DNA of 64,000 nt from JACKAQ01 sp020634975 [NCBI: Calditrichia bacterium] (GCA_020634975.1 JACKAQ010000001.1:2604001-2668000), one strand, 5' to 3'. Positions 37,612 to 47,641 are shown, counted from the stretch's first letter. Program-made: numbers and translations. Notes: generated by a model not told the origin, from the sequence alone.

Positions 37612-38648
37612 CAACTTTCTCCTTTCATCGATATCGTTTGGAACGGCGTCATATCTGTCACCACTTCGTAAGTATAGCGTACAAACAACTTACCTGCGGG
37701 ATAATCGAAGCTTTCCGGCAGCGGTTTGCCCCGCATTTTTCTCAAAATATTCGCCGGCAAATTTACGCCAACGCCCGTTGCGAAATACGACCAGGCGGGC
37801 AATCGCGGGTTAATTTCGATGAGATAGACTGTGCCATTATTCACAATACATTCCAGCTCGAATCCGCCTTTCCAGCGGTACTCGCGGATAAATGCGGCGG
37901 CGGCATCCAGCATTTGATCATTTTTGATGGTCACGCCGGTCCAGATTTTGCCGAGCGATGTCACCCACATTTTTTTGATGCCGACCATTCCCAGCGAATT
38001 TCCCTCGCCGTCACCCACGCCGACAACGTTCATTTCCTCGCCGGAAACCACTTTTTGCACGATGATCGGGTATCCCCATTCCGCCACAATGTGGCTGTAA
38101 TGCCCCTGTGCTTCGGCGGTGGTGTGGGCTTTGTGCGCTTTGTAGAACGCGCCTTTCACCATAATGGGCAGCCCGATGTCGTCGATCGCTTTGTTGAGAT
38201 CGTCAATCGACGTTACCACGCGTGACTCCGGAAATTCGATGTTGATTTTTTGCGCCACATCGCCGAGGCGATCTTTGCCGCGCAGCCGGAATTGCTCGCT
38301 GGTCGGCAAAAATGTGTCGATGCCCGCTGCCGCCAGCCGTTCGCGATATTTGATGAAAAACGGCAGCTCCGCATCCAGATTCGGGATGATCACATCCAGC
38401 CCGTACGATTCTTTGATGTAAAATAATCGATCCAGAAATGCTTCGTGATTGGTGGAAGGATAGGGCAGCAAATACGATTTGTCCATAAGCCAATCCAGAT
38501 ATATGCCCGGGTCCATCGCGTCGTACGCGAGCCCGACAACTTTGATATTCAGGTCTTTGGCTTCTTTCAAACTCCGGGCGACCCCAACGCCCGGTCCCGG
38601 GTTATCCACTGCATTAATGCCGGATATGCCCACAATCAGTTCGTCCAT
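37611..38648 (-). CDS. ATP-grasp ligase (carbamoyl-phosphate-synthase-like)
   Basis: 345 residues. An N-terminal pre-ATP-grasp region (1-110) contains GPGVGVARSL and DVIIPNLDAELPFF. The ATP-binding core follows, with LPIMVKGAFYKAHKA, IIVQKVVSGEEMNVVG and metal-binding FELECIVNN and YLIEINPRLPAW. Such enzymes join a carboxylate, via an acyl-phosphate, to an amine or thiol. It is the middle gene of the operon, 31 bp after the PqqD-like gene and coupled to the decarboxylase gene. Peptide or amino-acid ligation is a reasonable guess; the substrate is unknown. Confidence 0.85.
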   Translation of the reverse strand: MDELIVGISGINAVDNPGPGVGVARSLKEAKDLNIKVVGLAYDAMDPGIYLDWLMDKSYLLPYPSTNHEAFLDRLFYIKESYGLDVIIPNLDAELPFFIKYRERLAAAGIDTFLPTSEQFRLRGKDRLGDVAQKINIEFPESRVVTSIDDLNKAIDDIGLPIMVKGAFYKAHKAHTTAEAQGHYSHIVAEWGYPIIVQKVVSGEEMNVVGVGDGEGNSLGMVGIKKMWVTSLGKIWTGVTIKNDQMLDAAAAFIREYRWKGGFELECIVNNGTVYLIEINPRLPAWSYFATGVGVNLPANILRKMRGKPLPESFDYPAGKLFVRYTYEVVTDMTPFQTISMKGES

Positions 38649-38679
38649 TTTCCCCTCCTTTTGGAGAAATTGTTACCGG

Positions 38680-38913
38680 CTACATCAGGTGGTAGCTTTT
38701 CAGGTGTGAGATAAAATCCAGCACATCGCGTTCGGCGGTTTCCGGCACTTCGTCAAATTTTTCCGGTAGCAGCTTCGCGATTTCGTCGGCGGATTTGCCG
38801 GATTTCAACGCCTGAACAATAAATAGCCCGCAATGGTTCAGCGTAAAACTTTCGCCGGTGGACGGATCGAAAACGAAACCTTCGTCGTTAATTGCCAGTT
38901 GATGTAGTCGCAT
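38680..38913 (-). CDS. PqqD-like peptide-recognition (RRE) protein
   Basis: 77 residues from ATG at 38913, which has AGAGAGG 8 bases upstream; a longer frame to 38946 lacks a ribosome site. The sequence follows the PqqD pattern: GFVFDPSTGESFTLNHCG, then IVQALKSGKSADEIAKLL and ERDVLDFISHLKSYHLM. PqqD domains bind leader peptides of ribosomally made, modified peptides and hand them to the modifying enzyme. It is the first gene of the operon with the ATP-grasp and decarboxylase genes. No short precursor-like gene was found beside it. Confidence 0.8.
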   Translation of the reverse strand: MRLHQLAINDEGFVFDPSTGESFTLNHCGLFIVQALKSGKSADEIAKLLPEKFDEVPETAERDVLDFISHLKSYHLM

Positions 38914-38982
38914 TTTTGTAACCTCTCTATTTACACGTTTAGACATCCCGGCATTTCAAAACTTGCAAAAATTGAATAAAAA

Positions 38983-39019
38983 AAACGGGTCGAAAGCTAT
39001 TGCAGCATCCGACCCGTTT
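38983..39019 (-). terminator. Intrinsic terminator of pckG
   Basis: AAACGGGTCG (38983-38992) pairs with CGACCCGTTT (39010-39019). The A run at 38976-38985 becomes the U run of the minus-strand transcript, about 40 bases after the pckG stop. Confidence 0.88.
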
Positions 39020-39059
39020 GTAGAATTCGAAATCAAGTTGTTTAAAAACAAAAATTTAG

Positions 39060-40937
39060 CTACTCACTTTGATTGCCAAGTTCCCAGTGCTCAGGTGAAC
39101 GCCACAAACCGGAAAGCAGCATTTCGCGAATATACGTCAGCTCTTTCGGCAGGCGATCGTAGAGTTTGAAGAACAGCTCATCGTGTGAAGCGATTTCGCG
39201 AATCCACGCATCGCGGTCGGTGCTCATCAGCGCATCGAATTGATCGCGGGTGAAATCTTCGAGTCCGCGCCAGTCGATGTCCTCATATCGCGGCATCCAG
39301 CCCAACGGGCTTTCCACACTGGATGCTTTTCCGCGGGCGCGTTCCACAATCCATTTCAGGATGCGCATATTTTCGCCAAACCCTGGCCACAGGAAATTTC
39401 CGTCTTCATCTTTGCGGAACCAGTTAACGTTGAAAATGCGCGGCGGGTTGGAAATATTTCTTCCGAAATTGAGCCAGTGCCCGAAATAATCCGCCATGTG
39501 ATACCCGCAAAACGGCAGCATCGCGAAGGGATCGCGGCGAACTTCGCCGATTTTACCGAACGCCGCGGCGGTTTGCTCGGAGCCCATTGTTGCGGCTGCG
39601 TAAACGCCAAACGACCAGTTGAACGATTGGTGAATGAGCGGCACAACCGTGCTGCGGCGACCGCCAAAAATAAATGCGGAGATCGGCACACCTTTGGGAT
39701 CGTTGTATGCCGGATCCACAGACGGGCATTGGTCCACCGGCGCAGTAAATCGCGAGTTCGGATGCGCAGCTTTTTTGCCGGTTTCTTTTCCGATTGCCGG
39801 TGTCCACTCCTGTCCGGTCCAGTCGATCAGGTGATCGGGTGCTTTATCCGTCAATCCTTCCCACCACACATCGCCGTCATCGGTGAGCGCCACATTTGTG
39901 AAAATGGTGTTTTCGCGCATGGATGCCATCGCGTTGGGATTGGTTTTGTCGTTAGTGCCCGGCGCAACGCCGAAAAAGCCGTTTTCCGGATTGATTGCGT
40001 AAATTTTGCCGTCTTCGGCGGGTTTTATCCAGGCAATGTCATCGCCGACGGTGGTAATTTCCCAGCCGTCATCCTGAAATACTTTTGGCGGAATAAGCAT
40101 CGCAAAATTGGTTTTTCCGCATGCGCTGGGAAAAGCCGCAGCAACATAAGTTTTTTTGCCGTTGGGATCTTTCACACCCAAAATGAGCATGTGCTCTGCC
40201 AGCCAGCCCTGTTCTTTTGCCAGAACGGAAGCGATGCGCAGCGCAAAACATTTTTTGCCGAGCAGCGCGTTGCCGCCATATCCGGAGCCGTAACTCCAGA
40301 TAAGCCGTTCTTCCGGGAAATGCACAATGTATTTATCTTTCGGGTCCGGGCTGCAGGGCCATGCGACATCTGCTTGCCCTTCTGCCAGCGGCATGCCGAC
40401 CGAATGCAAACAATGGACAAATTCGCCATTGCCAAGCGCATCCAGAACGGCGCTGCCCATTCGGGTCATAAGTTTCATGTTTACAACAACATATGGAGAG
40501 TCTGTTAGCTGAATGCCAATATGCGAAATGGGTGAACCGATGGGTCCCATACTAAACGGGATCACATACATGGTTCTTCCGGTCATACATCCATCGAATT
40601 TCGGTTTCAGCGTTTTTTTCATTTCGCGCGGGTTCATCCAGTTGTTGGTGGGGCCAGCGTCGTTTTTGCTCAGTGAACAAATATACGTGCGATCTTCGAC
40701 CCGTGCCACGTCGCTGGGGTGGGAACGTGCCAAAAAGCTGTTGGGACGTTTTTTCGGATTTAACCGGATGAAAGTGCCGCTCTCAACCATTTCTTCACAA
40801 AGTGAGTTGTATTCTTCATCTGAACCATCGCACCAGTGAACCTGATCCGGTTTGCAAAGTGTTGCCATTTCCTTGAACCAGTTGCGCAACTCCTTGTTGG
40901 ATATATGCTCGGGAACTTCGTACTTTCCAATCGGCAT
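39060..40937 (-). CDS. pckG: Phosphoenolpyruvate carboxykinase (GTP)
   Basis: 625 residues, close to the usual length. The GTP-type signatures are present: [13 protein letters not shown] (P-loop, with the reactive Cys), GDDIAWIKP (metal site), [20 protein letters not shown] (oxaloacetate/PEP binding Arg) and [12 protein letters not shown]. It converts oxaloacetate and GTP to PEP and CO2, for gluconeogenesis or the reverse reaction. ATG at 40937 has a near-perfect GGAGGAAAC site; a longer frame to 40985 has none. Single-gene unit with its own terminator. Confidence 0.97.
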   Translation of the reverse strand: MPIGKYEVPEHISNKELRNWFKEMATLCKPDQVHWCDGSDEEYNSLCEEMVESGTFIRLNPKKRPNSFLARSHPSDVARVEDRTYICSLSKNDAGPTNNWMNPREMKKTLKPKFDGCMTGRTMYVIPFSMGPIGSPISHIGIQLTDSPYVVVNMKLMTRMGSAVLDALGNGEFVHCLHSVGMPLAEGQADVAWPCSPDPKDKYIVHFPEERLIWSYGSGYGGNALLGKKCFALRIASVLAKEQGWLAEHMLILGVKDPNGKKTYVAAAFPSACGKTNFAMLIPPKVFQDDGWEITTVGDDIAWIKPAEDGKIYAINPENGFFGVAPGTNDKTNPNAMASMRENTIFTNVALTDDGDVWWEGLTDKAPDHLIDWTGQEWTPAIGKETGKKAAHPNSRFTAPVDQCPSVDPAYNDPKGVPISAFIFGGRRSTVVPLIHQSFNWSFGVYAAATMGSEQTAAAFGKIGEVRRDPFAMLPFCGYHMADYFGHWLNFGRNISNPPRIFNVNWFRKDEDGNFLWPGFGENMRILKWIVERARGKASSVESPLGWMPRYEDIDWRGLEDFTRDQFDALMSTDRDAWIREIASHDELFFKLYDRLPKELTYIREMLLSGLWRSPEHWELGNQSE

Positions 40938-41471
40938 GTTTCCTCCATATAAATTTGTGATTGTTAAGTAACCGCTGGAAATCAACAGTTTGGTATTATT
41001 TCATTGTTTTTATAACAATATGGGAGAGGCATTTAAAGGCAATGGTTTGGATGAATAAATAATTATCCGGTAAAACGCAGTTCAAACCCTCTCGTCTGTT
41101 CGGCAAAACTATTTAATAAACTCAACCCCACAACCCGTTCAGAAAAATAATAAATAGCTATTGCCAGTTTCTATTAAAAATAAAACAATTCCGAAAAACA
41201 ATGATTTATATCAGTTAATTGGCTTATTGCATAACATTGAAGGCGCTGCGAATCGAAGTTATTCAGGATAGTTTTCAATTTTGCTAGTGCAATAAAAATT
41301 TATCGTTCTTCCAGTTTCGCGAAACCTTTAATGAAAAGTGTTGAATTTGTATTAAAATTTAAAATTAAAGAAAGGCATATACAATCATTGAAAAATAAAA
41401 CTTCCGGTAGAAATAAAAAGGACGAGCCGCAACAGACTCGTCCTTTTTGAATGCCAAATGTGTTGTTGGTA
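40938..41471. other. AT-rich intergenic region upstream of pckG
   Basis: 534 bases. It contains the antiporter terminator (41415-41448) and must hold the pckG promoter. The remaining 450 bases or so are AT-rich with no open frame, repeat or riboswitch-like structure that I can support. Confidence 0.6.
41415..41448 (-). terminator. Intrinsic terminator of the antiporter gene
   Basis: AAAAAGGACGAG (41415-41426) pairs with CTCGTCCTTTTT (41437-41448), directly after the minus-strand antiporter gene; symmetrical A and T runs make it bidirectional. Confidence 0.9.
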
Positions 41472-43013
41472 TTAAAAGAAAACGAGAGTTACGCCAATAA
41501 ATGTAAGTCCCAGCACCAGAACGGAATACATCATATATCCGAAAAAGCTGGGCATTTTGATGTTGGCCTGCTCGGCAATGGCTTTGACCATAAAGTTCGG
41601 GGCGTTGCCGATGTATGTCATCGCGCCAAAGAAAACCGCACCGGTGCTGATGGCCTGCAGGAAAACTTTGCCGTCATTCATCATCCATTCTATGCTGGCG
41701 CTAAATTTACCGACCGCCGTATTCAGAAATACCAGATAGGTGGGTGCGTTGTCCAAAAAGCTGGAAAGCGCGCCGGTAATCCAGAAGTAGTGCCACGGTT
41801 CTTCAACCATATCAATAATAAAGCTCAGGTGCCCTTCTTTGCCGGCTTTGAGCATGGCAATCGCCGGGATAATCGTGATGAAAATTCCCGCGAACAGCTT
41901 GGCAACTTCCACAATCGGGAACCAGTTGAACTCGTTGCCTTTGCGGAATTCCCACGGCGTCAGCTTCAGCGAGAGCAATCCCATGATGATCAGAAATACG
42001 TCGCGAACCAGGTTTTCGGCAGCAATGTGGATACCTAATACGTTAACGTCCGAAAGCTTAACATAGCCGCTGAACAGCACGCCGCCAATCACGCCGAGCA
42101 GGAAAAACACGTTGAACAACCCTTTAATTTCCATTCGGTATTTTTGAATGCTCAGCTTTTTGGTATCATCCTGCATCTCCACATCTTCTTCCAGCACAAA
42201 CTGGTCTCCGGCGTCGTCCGGTAAATCCATGTGCGAGCCGATGAGGTGCATTTTTTCGTGCCAGCCTTCTTTGCGGAACATATAGCTATCCCACAGGAAA
42301 AACAGTGTCAGCAAAATTGCGACAACGAACATCATTTCATTGAATAGATGGAAAGTCCAGAAAAATTCCACACCCTGTAAAAATCCCAAAAACAGCGGCG
42401 GATCGCCCAACGGCGTTAAAGAACCGCCCACGTTGGCGACCAGAAAAATGAAAAATACGATCAGGTGAACTTTGGATTTCCGGTAGGCATTCATTTTGAT
42501 GAACGGACGGATCAGCACCATTGCAGCGCCGGTTGTTCCGATCCACGATGCCAGCGCCGTACCGATAATCAGCAAAATCAGGTTGTTGGTCGGCACACCA
42601 ACCGGTGCGCCTTTCACCAAAATACCGCCGGAAATCGTGTACAACGCCCACAACAAAATGATGAAAGGAATGTATTCCAACAAATATACATGCAAAATTT
42701 CGTGTAACGCCTCGCCCTGATAGGCAAAAAGAAAGGGAACCGCAAACAGCAATCCCCAAAATGCGGAAATTTTACCAAAATGATGATGCCAAAAATGCTC
42801 CGCAACCAGCGGAAAAATGGCAATCGATAGCAAAATACCGACAAACGGAATAATACTCCACAGCGGCAGATCGGTGCCCATGCTGCCATGACCGCCGCCT
42901 TCTGCGGCACCGGTTGAACTTAATATTGTTGAAGCATCGCCTGCAAAAAGAGCCGAAGTAATCCCGAGCAGGATCAAAATGCAAACAGACCAAAGGTGAA
43001 AATTTTTCCTCAT
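41472..43013 (-). CDS. NhaD-like Na+/H+ antiporter
   Basis: 513 residues. A signal-like N-terminus precedes a short glycine-rich stretch and about 12 membrane helices. It has the ion-transporter superfamily features of NhaD: GTTGAAMVLIRPF, NVGGSLTPLGDPPLFLGFL (both containing the conserved helix-break turns), and ALSSFLDNAPTYLVFL. Loops carry His-rich segments (HFWHHHFGK). It should exchange Na+ for H+ across the inner membrane. Read alone, divergent from the S9 peptidase. Confidence 0.85.
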   Translation of the reverse strand: MRKNFHLWSVCILILLGITSALFAGDASTILSSTGAAEGGGHGSMGTDLPLWSIIPFVGILLSIAIFPLVAEHFWHHHFGKISAFWGLLFAVPFLFAYQGEALHEILHVYLLEYIPFIILLWALYTISGGILVKGAPVGVPTNNLILLIIGTALASWIGTTGAAMVLIRPFIKMNAYRKSKVHLIVFFIFLVANVGGSLTPLGDPPLFLGFLQGVEFFWTFHLFNEMMFVVAILLTLFFLWDSYMFRKEGWHEKMHLIGSHMDLPDDAGDQFVLEEDVEMQDDTKKLSIQKYRMEIKGLFNVFFLLGVIGGVLFSGYVKLSDVNVLGIHIAAENLVRDVFLIIMGLLSLKLTPWEFRKGNEFNWFPIVEVAKLFAGIFITIIPAIAMLKAGKEGHLSFIIDMVEEPWHYFWITGALSSFLDNAPTYLVFLNTAVGKFSASIEWMMNDGKVFLQAISTGAVFFGAMTYIGNAPNFMVKAIAEQANIKMPSFFGYMMYSVLVLGLTFIGVTLVFF

Positions 43014-43326
43014 ATCCAGTTCCTTTAATGATTAACCATTTAGAATCATCACATAAACTTCGGAGATTGCGGCGAAAACTTTAAGTTTATACTGCAATCT
43101 GCGCTGTATTTAATGAATATTGATCTCGGATATCAACTCTCAAGTAGCTGAGGAATTTATTAGCCATCTGTTAAAGACGATTTTAACCGCCCCAAACGTT
43201 TTGTGAATCTTGATTTAAAGAATTAGAGAATAGCAAAAACAGTTACTATATCAAAGAAAAATGTAATAATTTTTGGACTGTCAGGTATCATTTTATGACC
43301 AAAAAATAACTTGAGGAGGCCCGATT
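43014..43326. other. Divergent promoter region, antiporter / S9 peptidase
   Basis: 313 AT-rich bases between divergent genes. Apart from the GAGGAGG ribosome site at 43313-43319 I see no convincing promoter boxes, operator or hairpin. Confidence 0.5.
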
Positions 43327-45369
43327 TTGAAACAAATGTTCATCATTTTTTTAATTATGTTGGCAACTACAGCCGCCGGTTGGGGACAATCGCGTTCGCT
43401 GACCGTTGAAGACCTGTTTAACATGGGAAGGGTTAGCGATCCGCAAATTTCGCCGGATGGCAGTTGGATCGCCTACACCATCACCCAGTACTCGATGGAC
43501 GATAATCGCAGCAACAGCGATATTTACCTCGTTTCCGCGGATGGCAAACAGCAGCGCCGCTTAACGCGCAGCCCCAAAAGCGATGCGCATCCGCGCTGGT
43601 CTGCGGATGGCAATTTCGTTTATTTCACATCCACGCGGGGCGGCAGTTCGCAAATTTACCGGATCGATGTTCGCGGCGGCGAAGCGCAGCAAATGACCGA
43701 TTTAGCGCTGGACGTCAGCGATTTCGCGATGTCTGCTGATGGCAAATATTTCGCTATTCAAACCGAAATGTACCCGGAAGCCGGATCGCCGGAAGCATCT
43801 GCCAAAATGGAAAAAGAAAAAGAAAAAGTGAAATCCAGCGGTCGCGTGATCGACGGATTGCTGTTCCGGCACTGGAACGCATGGCGCGAGGGCAAACAAA
43901 ACCGGGTGGTGGTTATTTCTGAGAACACCGGTGAAGTGCTCGGCGGAACGCCCGCGGCAAACGATTGCCCGCCAATTTCGCTGGGCAGCAGCCACGATTT
44001 TGTCTGGTCGCCGGACGGATCGCAACTGGCGTTCGTCCAAAATACGGACGCGATGGTTGCCACCAGCACCAACAACGATGTGTGGCTGATGAATCGCGAC
44101 GGCAGCAATTTGCGCCAGATCAGCACAGGCAGCGGCAACGACAACGGCCCGCGCTTCTCACCGGACGGCAAATCGCTGGCATATCTTTCCATGAAACGCG
44201 CCGGATTTGAAGCGGATCAGCAAAACCTGATCGTGGTCGATCTCGCCAGCGGAAAAAGCCGCAACCTCACCGAATCGTTGGATCGCTCCGTCAGCGATTT
44301 CCATTTTTCGCCGGATGGCAAAACAATTTATTTTTACGTTTCTCATCACGGTCGGCACCGGCTTTTCGCCGTTCCCGCGAAAGGCGGCAAACTCAATTTG
44401 CTGTTGGATAACGATTATCTCAGCGGATTTTCGGTGAGTCCCGATGGCAGGTTTCTGGTGCTCGATCATCAAAAATCGCATTTGCCTAACGAATTGTATC
44501 GATTCGATTTGGCATCGAAAAAAATGACGCAGTTGACCGCCACAAATGCCGAAAAACTGGCCGGTGTGGCAATGAATCCCATCGAAGATTACTGGTTCAC
44601 CGGCGCCAAAGGCGACTCGATTCATCTGCTGATGGTCAAGCCGCCGAATTTCGATCCGAAGAAAAAATATCCGCTGATCAACCTGATTCACGGCGGGCCG
44701 CAGGGCGCATGGGGCGATAATTTCCACTATCGCTGGAATTCGCAAATGTTCGCGTCGCCGGGATATGTGGTCATCATGATTAACTTTCACGGCAGTCGCG
44801 GCTACGGGCAGGAATTTTGCGATGCGGTAACCCGCGATTGGGGCGGCGCACCGTTTGAAGATGTGGTTTCCGGCACGCGCTGGGCGATGGAAAATTTCGA
44901 TTTTATCGATGACGAACGGGTTGGCGCAGCCGGCGCCAGTTACGGCGGATTTATGATCAACTGGATCGCCGGACATAACGATGACAATTTGTTCAAAGTG
45001 CTGGTTTCGCACGACGGCGTTTACGAACAGAAAAGCATGTTTGGCGCAACCGAGGAATTGTGGTTCCCGCGTTGGGAATTTAACGGCAATCCGTGGGACA
45101 GCGAAAGCCTTTACGACAAATGGAATCCGGCAGATCACGCCGCAAATTTCAAAACGCCGACGCTGGTGATTCACGGTGAAAAAGATTACCGCGTACCCTA
45201 TACGCAGGGATTGCAATTTTTTACGGCGCTTCAGGTGAACGGCGTGCCCTCGCGACTGCTCTTTTTCCCGGACGAAGACCATTTTGTGCGCAAGCCGCAG
45301 AACGCCAAACTTTGGTGGAACACCACTTACGATTGGATGGCGCGATACCTCAATCCGTCTGCCGAATAA
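43327..45369 (+). CDS. S9 family prolyl-oligopeptidase / acylaminoacyl peptidase
   Basis: 680 residues starting from TTG at 43327, 7 bases after GAGGAGG. A signal peptide (to about 22, AGWGQ) is followed by a TolB/WD40-like beta-propeller with repeated SPDG motifs (DPQISPDGSW, FSPDGKSLAYLS, FSPDGKTIYFYV). The C-terminal alpha/beta hydrolase domain has GASYGGFM (nucleophile Ser), the acid in HGEKDYRVPY and the catalytic His in PDEDHFV. Secreted or periplasmic peptidase that degrades short peptides. Followed by a perfect 15-bp terminator. Confidence 0.93.
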   Translation: MKQMFIIFLIMLATTAAGWGQSRSLTVEDLFNMGRVSDPQISPDGSWIAYTITQYSMDDNRSNSDIYLVSADGKQQRRLTRSPKSDAHPRWSADGNFVYFTSTRGGSSQIYRIDVRGGEAQQMTDLALDVSDFAMSADGKYFAIQTEMYPEAGSPEASAKMEKEKEKVKSSGRVIDGLLFRHWNAWREGKQNRVVVISENTGEVLGGTPAANDCPPISLGSSHDFVWSPDGSQLAFVQNTDAMVATSTNNDVWLMNRDGSNLRQISTGSGNDNGPRFSPDGKSLAYLSMKRAGFEADQQNLIVVDLASGKSRNLTESLDRSVSDFHFSPDGKTIYFYVSHHGRHRLFAVPAKGGKLNLLLDNDYLSGFSVSPDGRFLVLDHQKSHLPNELYRFDLASKKMTQLTATNAEKLAGVAMNPIEDYWFTGAKGDSIHLLMVKPPNFDPKKKYPLINLIHGGPQGAWGDNFHYRWNSQMFASPGYVVIMINFHGSRGYGQEFCDAVTRDWGGAPFEDVVSGTRWAMENFDFIDDERVGAAGASYGGFMINWIAGHNDDNLFKVLVSHDGVYEQKSMFGATEELWFPRWEFNGNPWDSESLYDKWNPADHAANFKTPTLVIHGEKDYRVPYTQGLQFFTALQVNGVPSRLLFFPDEDHFVRKPQNAKLWWNTTYDWMARYLNPSAE

Positions 45370-45415
45370 ACTGATTTTTTGAATTGCAGCTTTTGAAATA
45401 TTCTATTTACCGATA

Positions 45416-45452
45416 CCGCAAAAGGGCGCGGCAGCGACGCGCCCTTTTGCGG
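45416..45452 (+). terminator. Strong intrinsic terminator
   Basis: CCGCAAAAGGGCGCG (45416-45430) pairs perfectly with CGCGCCCTTTTGCGG (45438-45452) with a 7-base loop, about 50 bases after the S9 peptidase stop. The run of T lies inside the stem rather than after it. Confidence 0.8.
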
Positions 45453-45601
45453 TTTAGATGCATCGAAGCCATCTCTCCACACCAAAAATCCCCCATCAAA
45501 ATGTGGGCAAATTCTCACATTCCCTGCCGTATATTCCGAATAAATTTGTATCCGGAATTGGATGAATATCTCAAACGGAAAAAATAACCATCGGAGAAAG
45601 A

Positions 45602-46453
45602 ATGCGTAATATATTGATTGTTTTGATGTTGGCTGTCGTCGCGCCAATGCTGGTTTTCGGGCAAACCAAAGAATCATTTGACGACTGGCAAATCCAGTAC
45701 GACGTGCCCAACGGCTGGCGAATGGATAAACGGCTGGGACGCCTGCACGTTCTCGGCAACGGCGGGCAGGAAATGGCCATTCTGGTTGCCGCCGGTTTGT
45801 ACACCACCGCCGATGAATCGCTGAACGATTTGTATAAATTTGCGCAGGAAATGGGCATGCAGGGCTATCCGGTTGAGCAGCCACAAAACACCCAAATCGG
45901 CGGGAAAAATGCGGTAACCGCAACCTTCGGCGGCGCCGATCAGTTTCAGCGACCGTTGCAGAGCCGTTTTGTCGGCGTGTTCACCAATCACGGAACGGGC
46001 GTAAATGTGCTGGCGATCGGTCCGACAGCACAGTATCAGCAGATCAAAAATTGGGCTGAATCGATTGCGGCATCCGTAACCGCAAACCCGCCGAAAACCA
46101 ATCAACAAATGATCGCCGCGCTCAGCGGAAAATGGATTTTTTACAGCGGCAATTCCAGTTCCGGCATCGCCAATAGCGGCAGTTGGGCGCACAGCTACGA
46201 GGAAACCTGCATTTTCGACGGGCAGGGCAATTACAACTGGTTTTCCAATTCCAGCGTTTCGGCAGATAGCCGGGTGACCGCCGGTGGCTACGGATCGTCC
46301 GCATCGGGAATCGATCAAAATAAAGATCAGGGCACCTACACGGTCATCGGTAATTTGTTGATTATGAAAGGGCAGCACGGACAGTTCACTTCCGATATCG
46401 TGCTGCAAGGCAACAAATTGACTGCCGCCGGCAAAACCTATTTTCGGGAGTAG
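45602..46453 (+). CDS. Secreted protein of unknown function
   Basis: 283 residues with a signal peptide ending MLVFGQ and a GGAGA ribosome site. The first half (about 25-165) resembles small alpha/beta domains that follow the pattern YDVPNGWRMDKRLG; the second half (170-283) is a lipocalin-like or META-like beta domain starting LSGKWIFYSGNSSSG and containing ETCIFDGQGNYNWFS. No catalytic motif. It is expressed apart from its neighbours, between two plus-strand genes. Family not recognised with confidence. Confidence 0.7.
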   Translation: MRNILIVLMLAVVAPMLVFGQTKESFDDWQIQYDVPNGWRMDKRLGRLHVLGNGGQEMAILVAAGLYTTADESLNDLYKFAQEMGMQGYPVEQPQNTQIGGKNAVTATFGGADQFQRPLQSRFVGVFTNHGTGVNVLAIGPTAQYQQIKNWAESIAASVTANPPKTNQQMIAALSGKWIFYSGNSSSGIANSGSWAHSYEETCIFDGQGNYNWFSNSSVSADSRVTAGGYGSSASGIDQNKDQGTYTVIGNLLIMKGQHGQFTSDIVLQGNKLTAAGKTYFRE

Positions 46454-46498
46454 CGAAAAGCGGTTGCATTTTTAGCTGCAACCGTTCAAATTGTTGGA

Positions 46499-47083
46499 AT
46501 GAACTATCTCGCGCATCTTTTTCTGGCGGATGACACCGCCGAATCCCGCATCGGTAACATGCTCGGCGATTTTGTGACTCCGGAAACCGAACTGCAATTT
46601 TCCCCGGAAATCCGCAAAGGCATCGCGCTGCACCGCGCGGTAGATAAATTTACCGATTCCCACCCGATTTTTTTGCGCAGCAAATCGCGCATCAGCGACG
46701 ATTTCCGGCTGCTCAAAGGCATCATGATCGATATTTTTTACGATCATTTTCTGGCCAAAAATTGGGAAAATTATGCGGACCAACCGCTGGAATTGTTTGC
46801 GGAAGAAGTGTATCGCCAATTCTCAAATCATTTTGAAATGCTGCCGCCACGCATGCAACACATGATGCCGGTGATGATTCGCGGCAACTGGCTGGTCACA
46901 TACCGGGAAATCCGCGGGATTGCCTGGGTACTCAAAGGGATGTCCGGACGCATCAGCCGCCCGAATATTTTACATCGCGGGATTCATTCGCTCACCGGAA
47001 AATATGCCGAGTTCGAAACCGATTTTGTGGAATTTTTTGCGGCGCTGCAACAATTCGTCAGGGATGCGAAGCGAGAGTTGTAA
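46499..47083 (+). CDS. acpH: Acyl carrier protein phosphodiesterase (AcpH-like)
   Basis: 194 residues, the usual length. MNYLAHLFLA at the start, GNMLGDFV, GIALHRAVDKFTDSHP and IDIFYDHFLAKNW are the AcpH metal-binding segments of an HD-like fold. The enzyme removes 4'-phosphopantetheine from acyl carrier protein. Preceded by a GTTGGA ribosome site and overlapping no other gene; it converges with the BLUF gene, 19 bp away. Confidence 0.88.
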   Translation: MNYLAHLFLADDTAESRIGNMLGDFVTPETELQFSPEIRKGIALHRAVDKFTDSHPIFLRSKSRISDDFRLLKGIMIDIFYDHFLAKNWENYADQPLELFAEEVYRQFSNHFEMLPPRMQHMMPVMIRGNWLVTYREIRGIAWVLKGMSGRISRPNILHRGIHSLTGKYAEFETDFVEFFAALQQFVRDAKREL

Positions 47084-47102
47084 TTTTTTGTAAAATATTG
47101 AT

Positions 47103-47531
47103 TTATCGACTGTTCTCCCGAAACCAGTCCAGCATTTTGTAAATATAATTTGGCGTTTTCATATAGTCAGGTTTTTCCGTATCGGGATTCATAAAATCGC
47201 TGAAGCCGGGAATTTCCTTTATGTCATCAGCGTTTAACACCCGAAAACCCATCGACCAATCGGGAAATGCGCGTTCTTTCACTTCGCGTTCGAATAGCAC
47301 CAAAAAATCTTTGTGGCGCGGATCCGCCTCGATGGTCGCCCGCAATTGTTGCAATGCGTTTTTCGGCCCTTCGAGTATTTGCAAAAAATTGCCGTCGTGA
47401 TACAGCAACATCCCGGTGATGTTTCTCTGTGAATTATTCAATCGCGATTTTTCAAGAATTTCCAGCAACTCAGGTTCAGACATTTTCTGAAATGCTGAGC
47501 TCACATAAATTAATGTGTATAGCGGTACCAT
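47103..47531 (-). CDS. BLUF-domain blue-light photoreceptor
   Basis: 142 residues: one BLUF domain plus a short C-terminal extension of about 45 residues. Flavin-site residues are all present: Tyr9 (LIYVSS), Asn37 (RNITGMLLY), Gln51 (NFLQILEG), with Trp92 and Met94 in DWSMGFR. The Tyr-Gln pair needed for the photocycle is intact. No effector domain is fused, so it must signal by contact with a partner, as short BLUF proteins do. It is divergent from the SRPBCC-pdxH pair, and the shared promoter region has two copies of the TTGAGCGWTT element. Confidence 0.95.
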   Translation of the reverse strand: MVPLYTLIYVSSAFQKMSEPELLEILEKSRLNNSQRNITGMLLYHDGNFLQILEGPKNALQQLRATIEADPRHKDFLVLFEREVKERAFPDWSMGFRVLNADDIKEIPGFSDFMNPDTEKPDYMKTPNYIYKMLDWFRENSR

Positions 47532-47641
47532 TGTCAGCCTGCCTTTTTGTTTTTTTATCTCACAAATACCAGAAATACTATCATAACCGAAATAAGTAAA
47601 AGCATCTTAATTGTGAATAAAATTATAAAATTTGTTTCCGG

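Noticed and set aside
36241-37671. Long plus-strand frame of 476 codons
   Set aside because: Mirror frame of the PLP decarboxylase, which carries all the family motifs and good ribosome sites.
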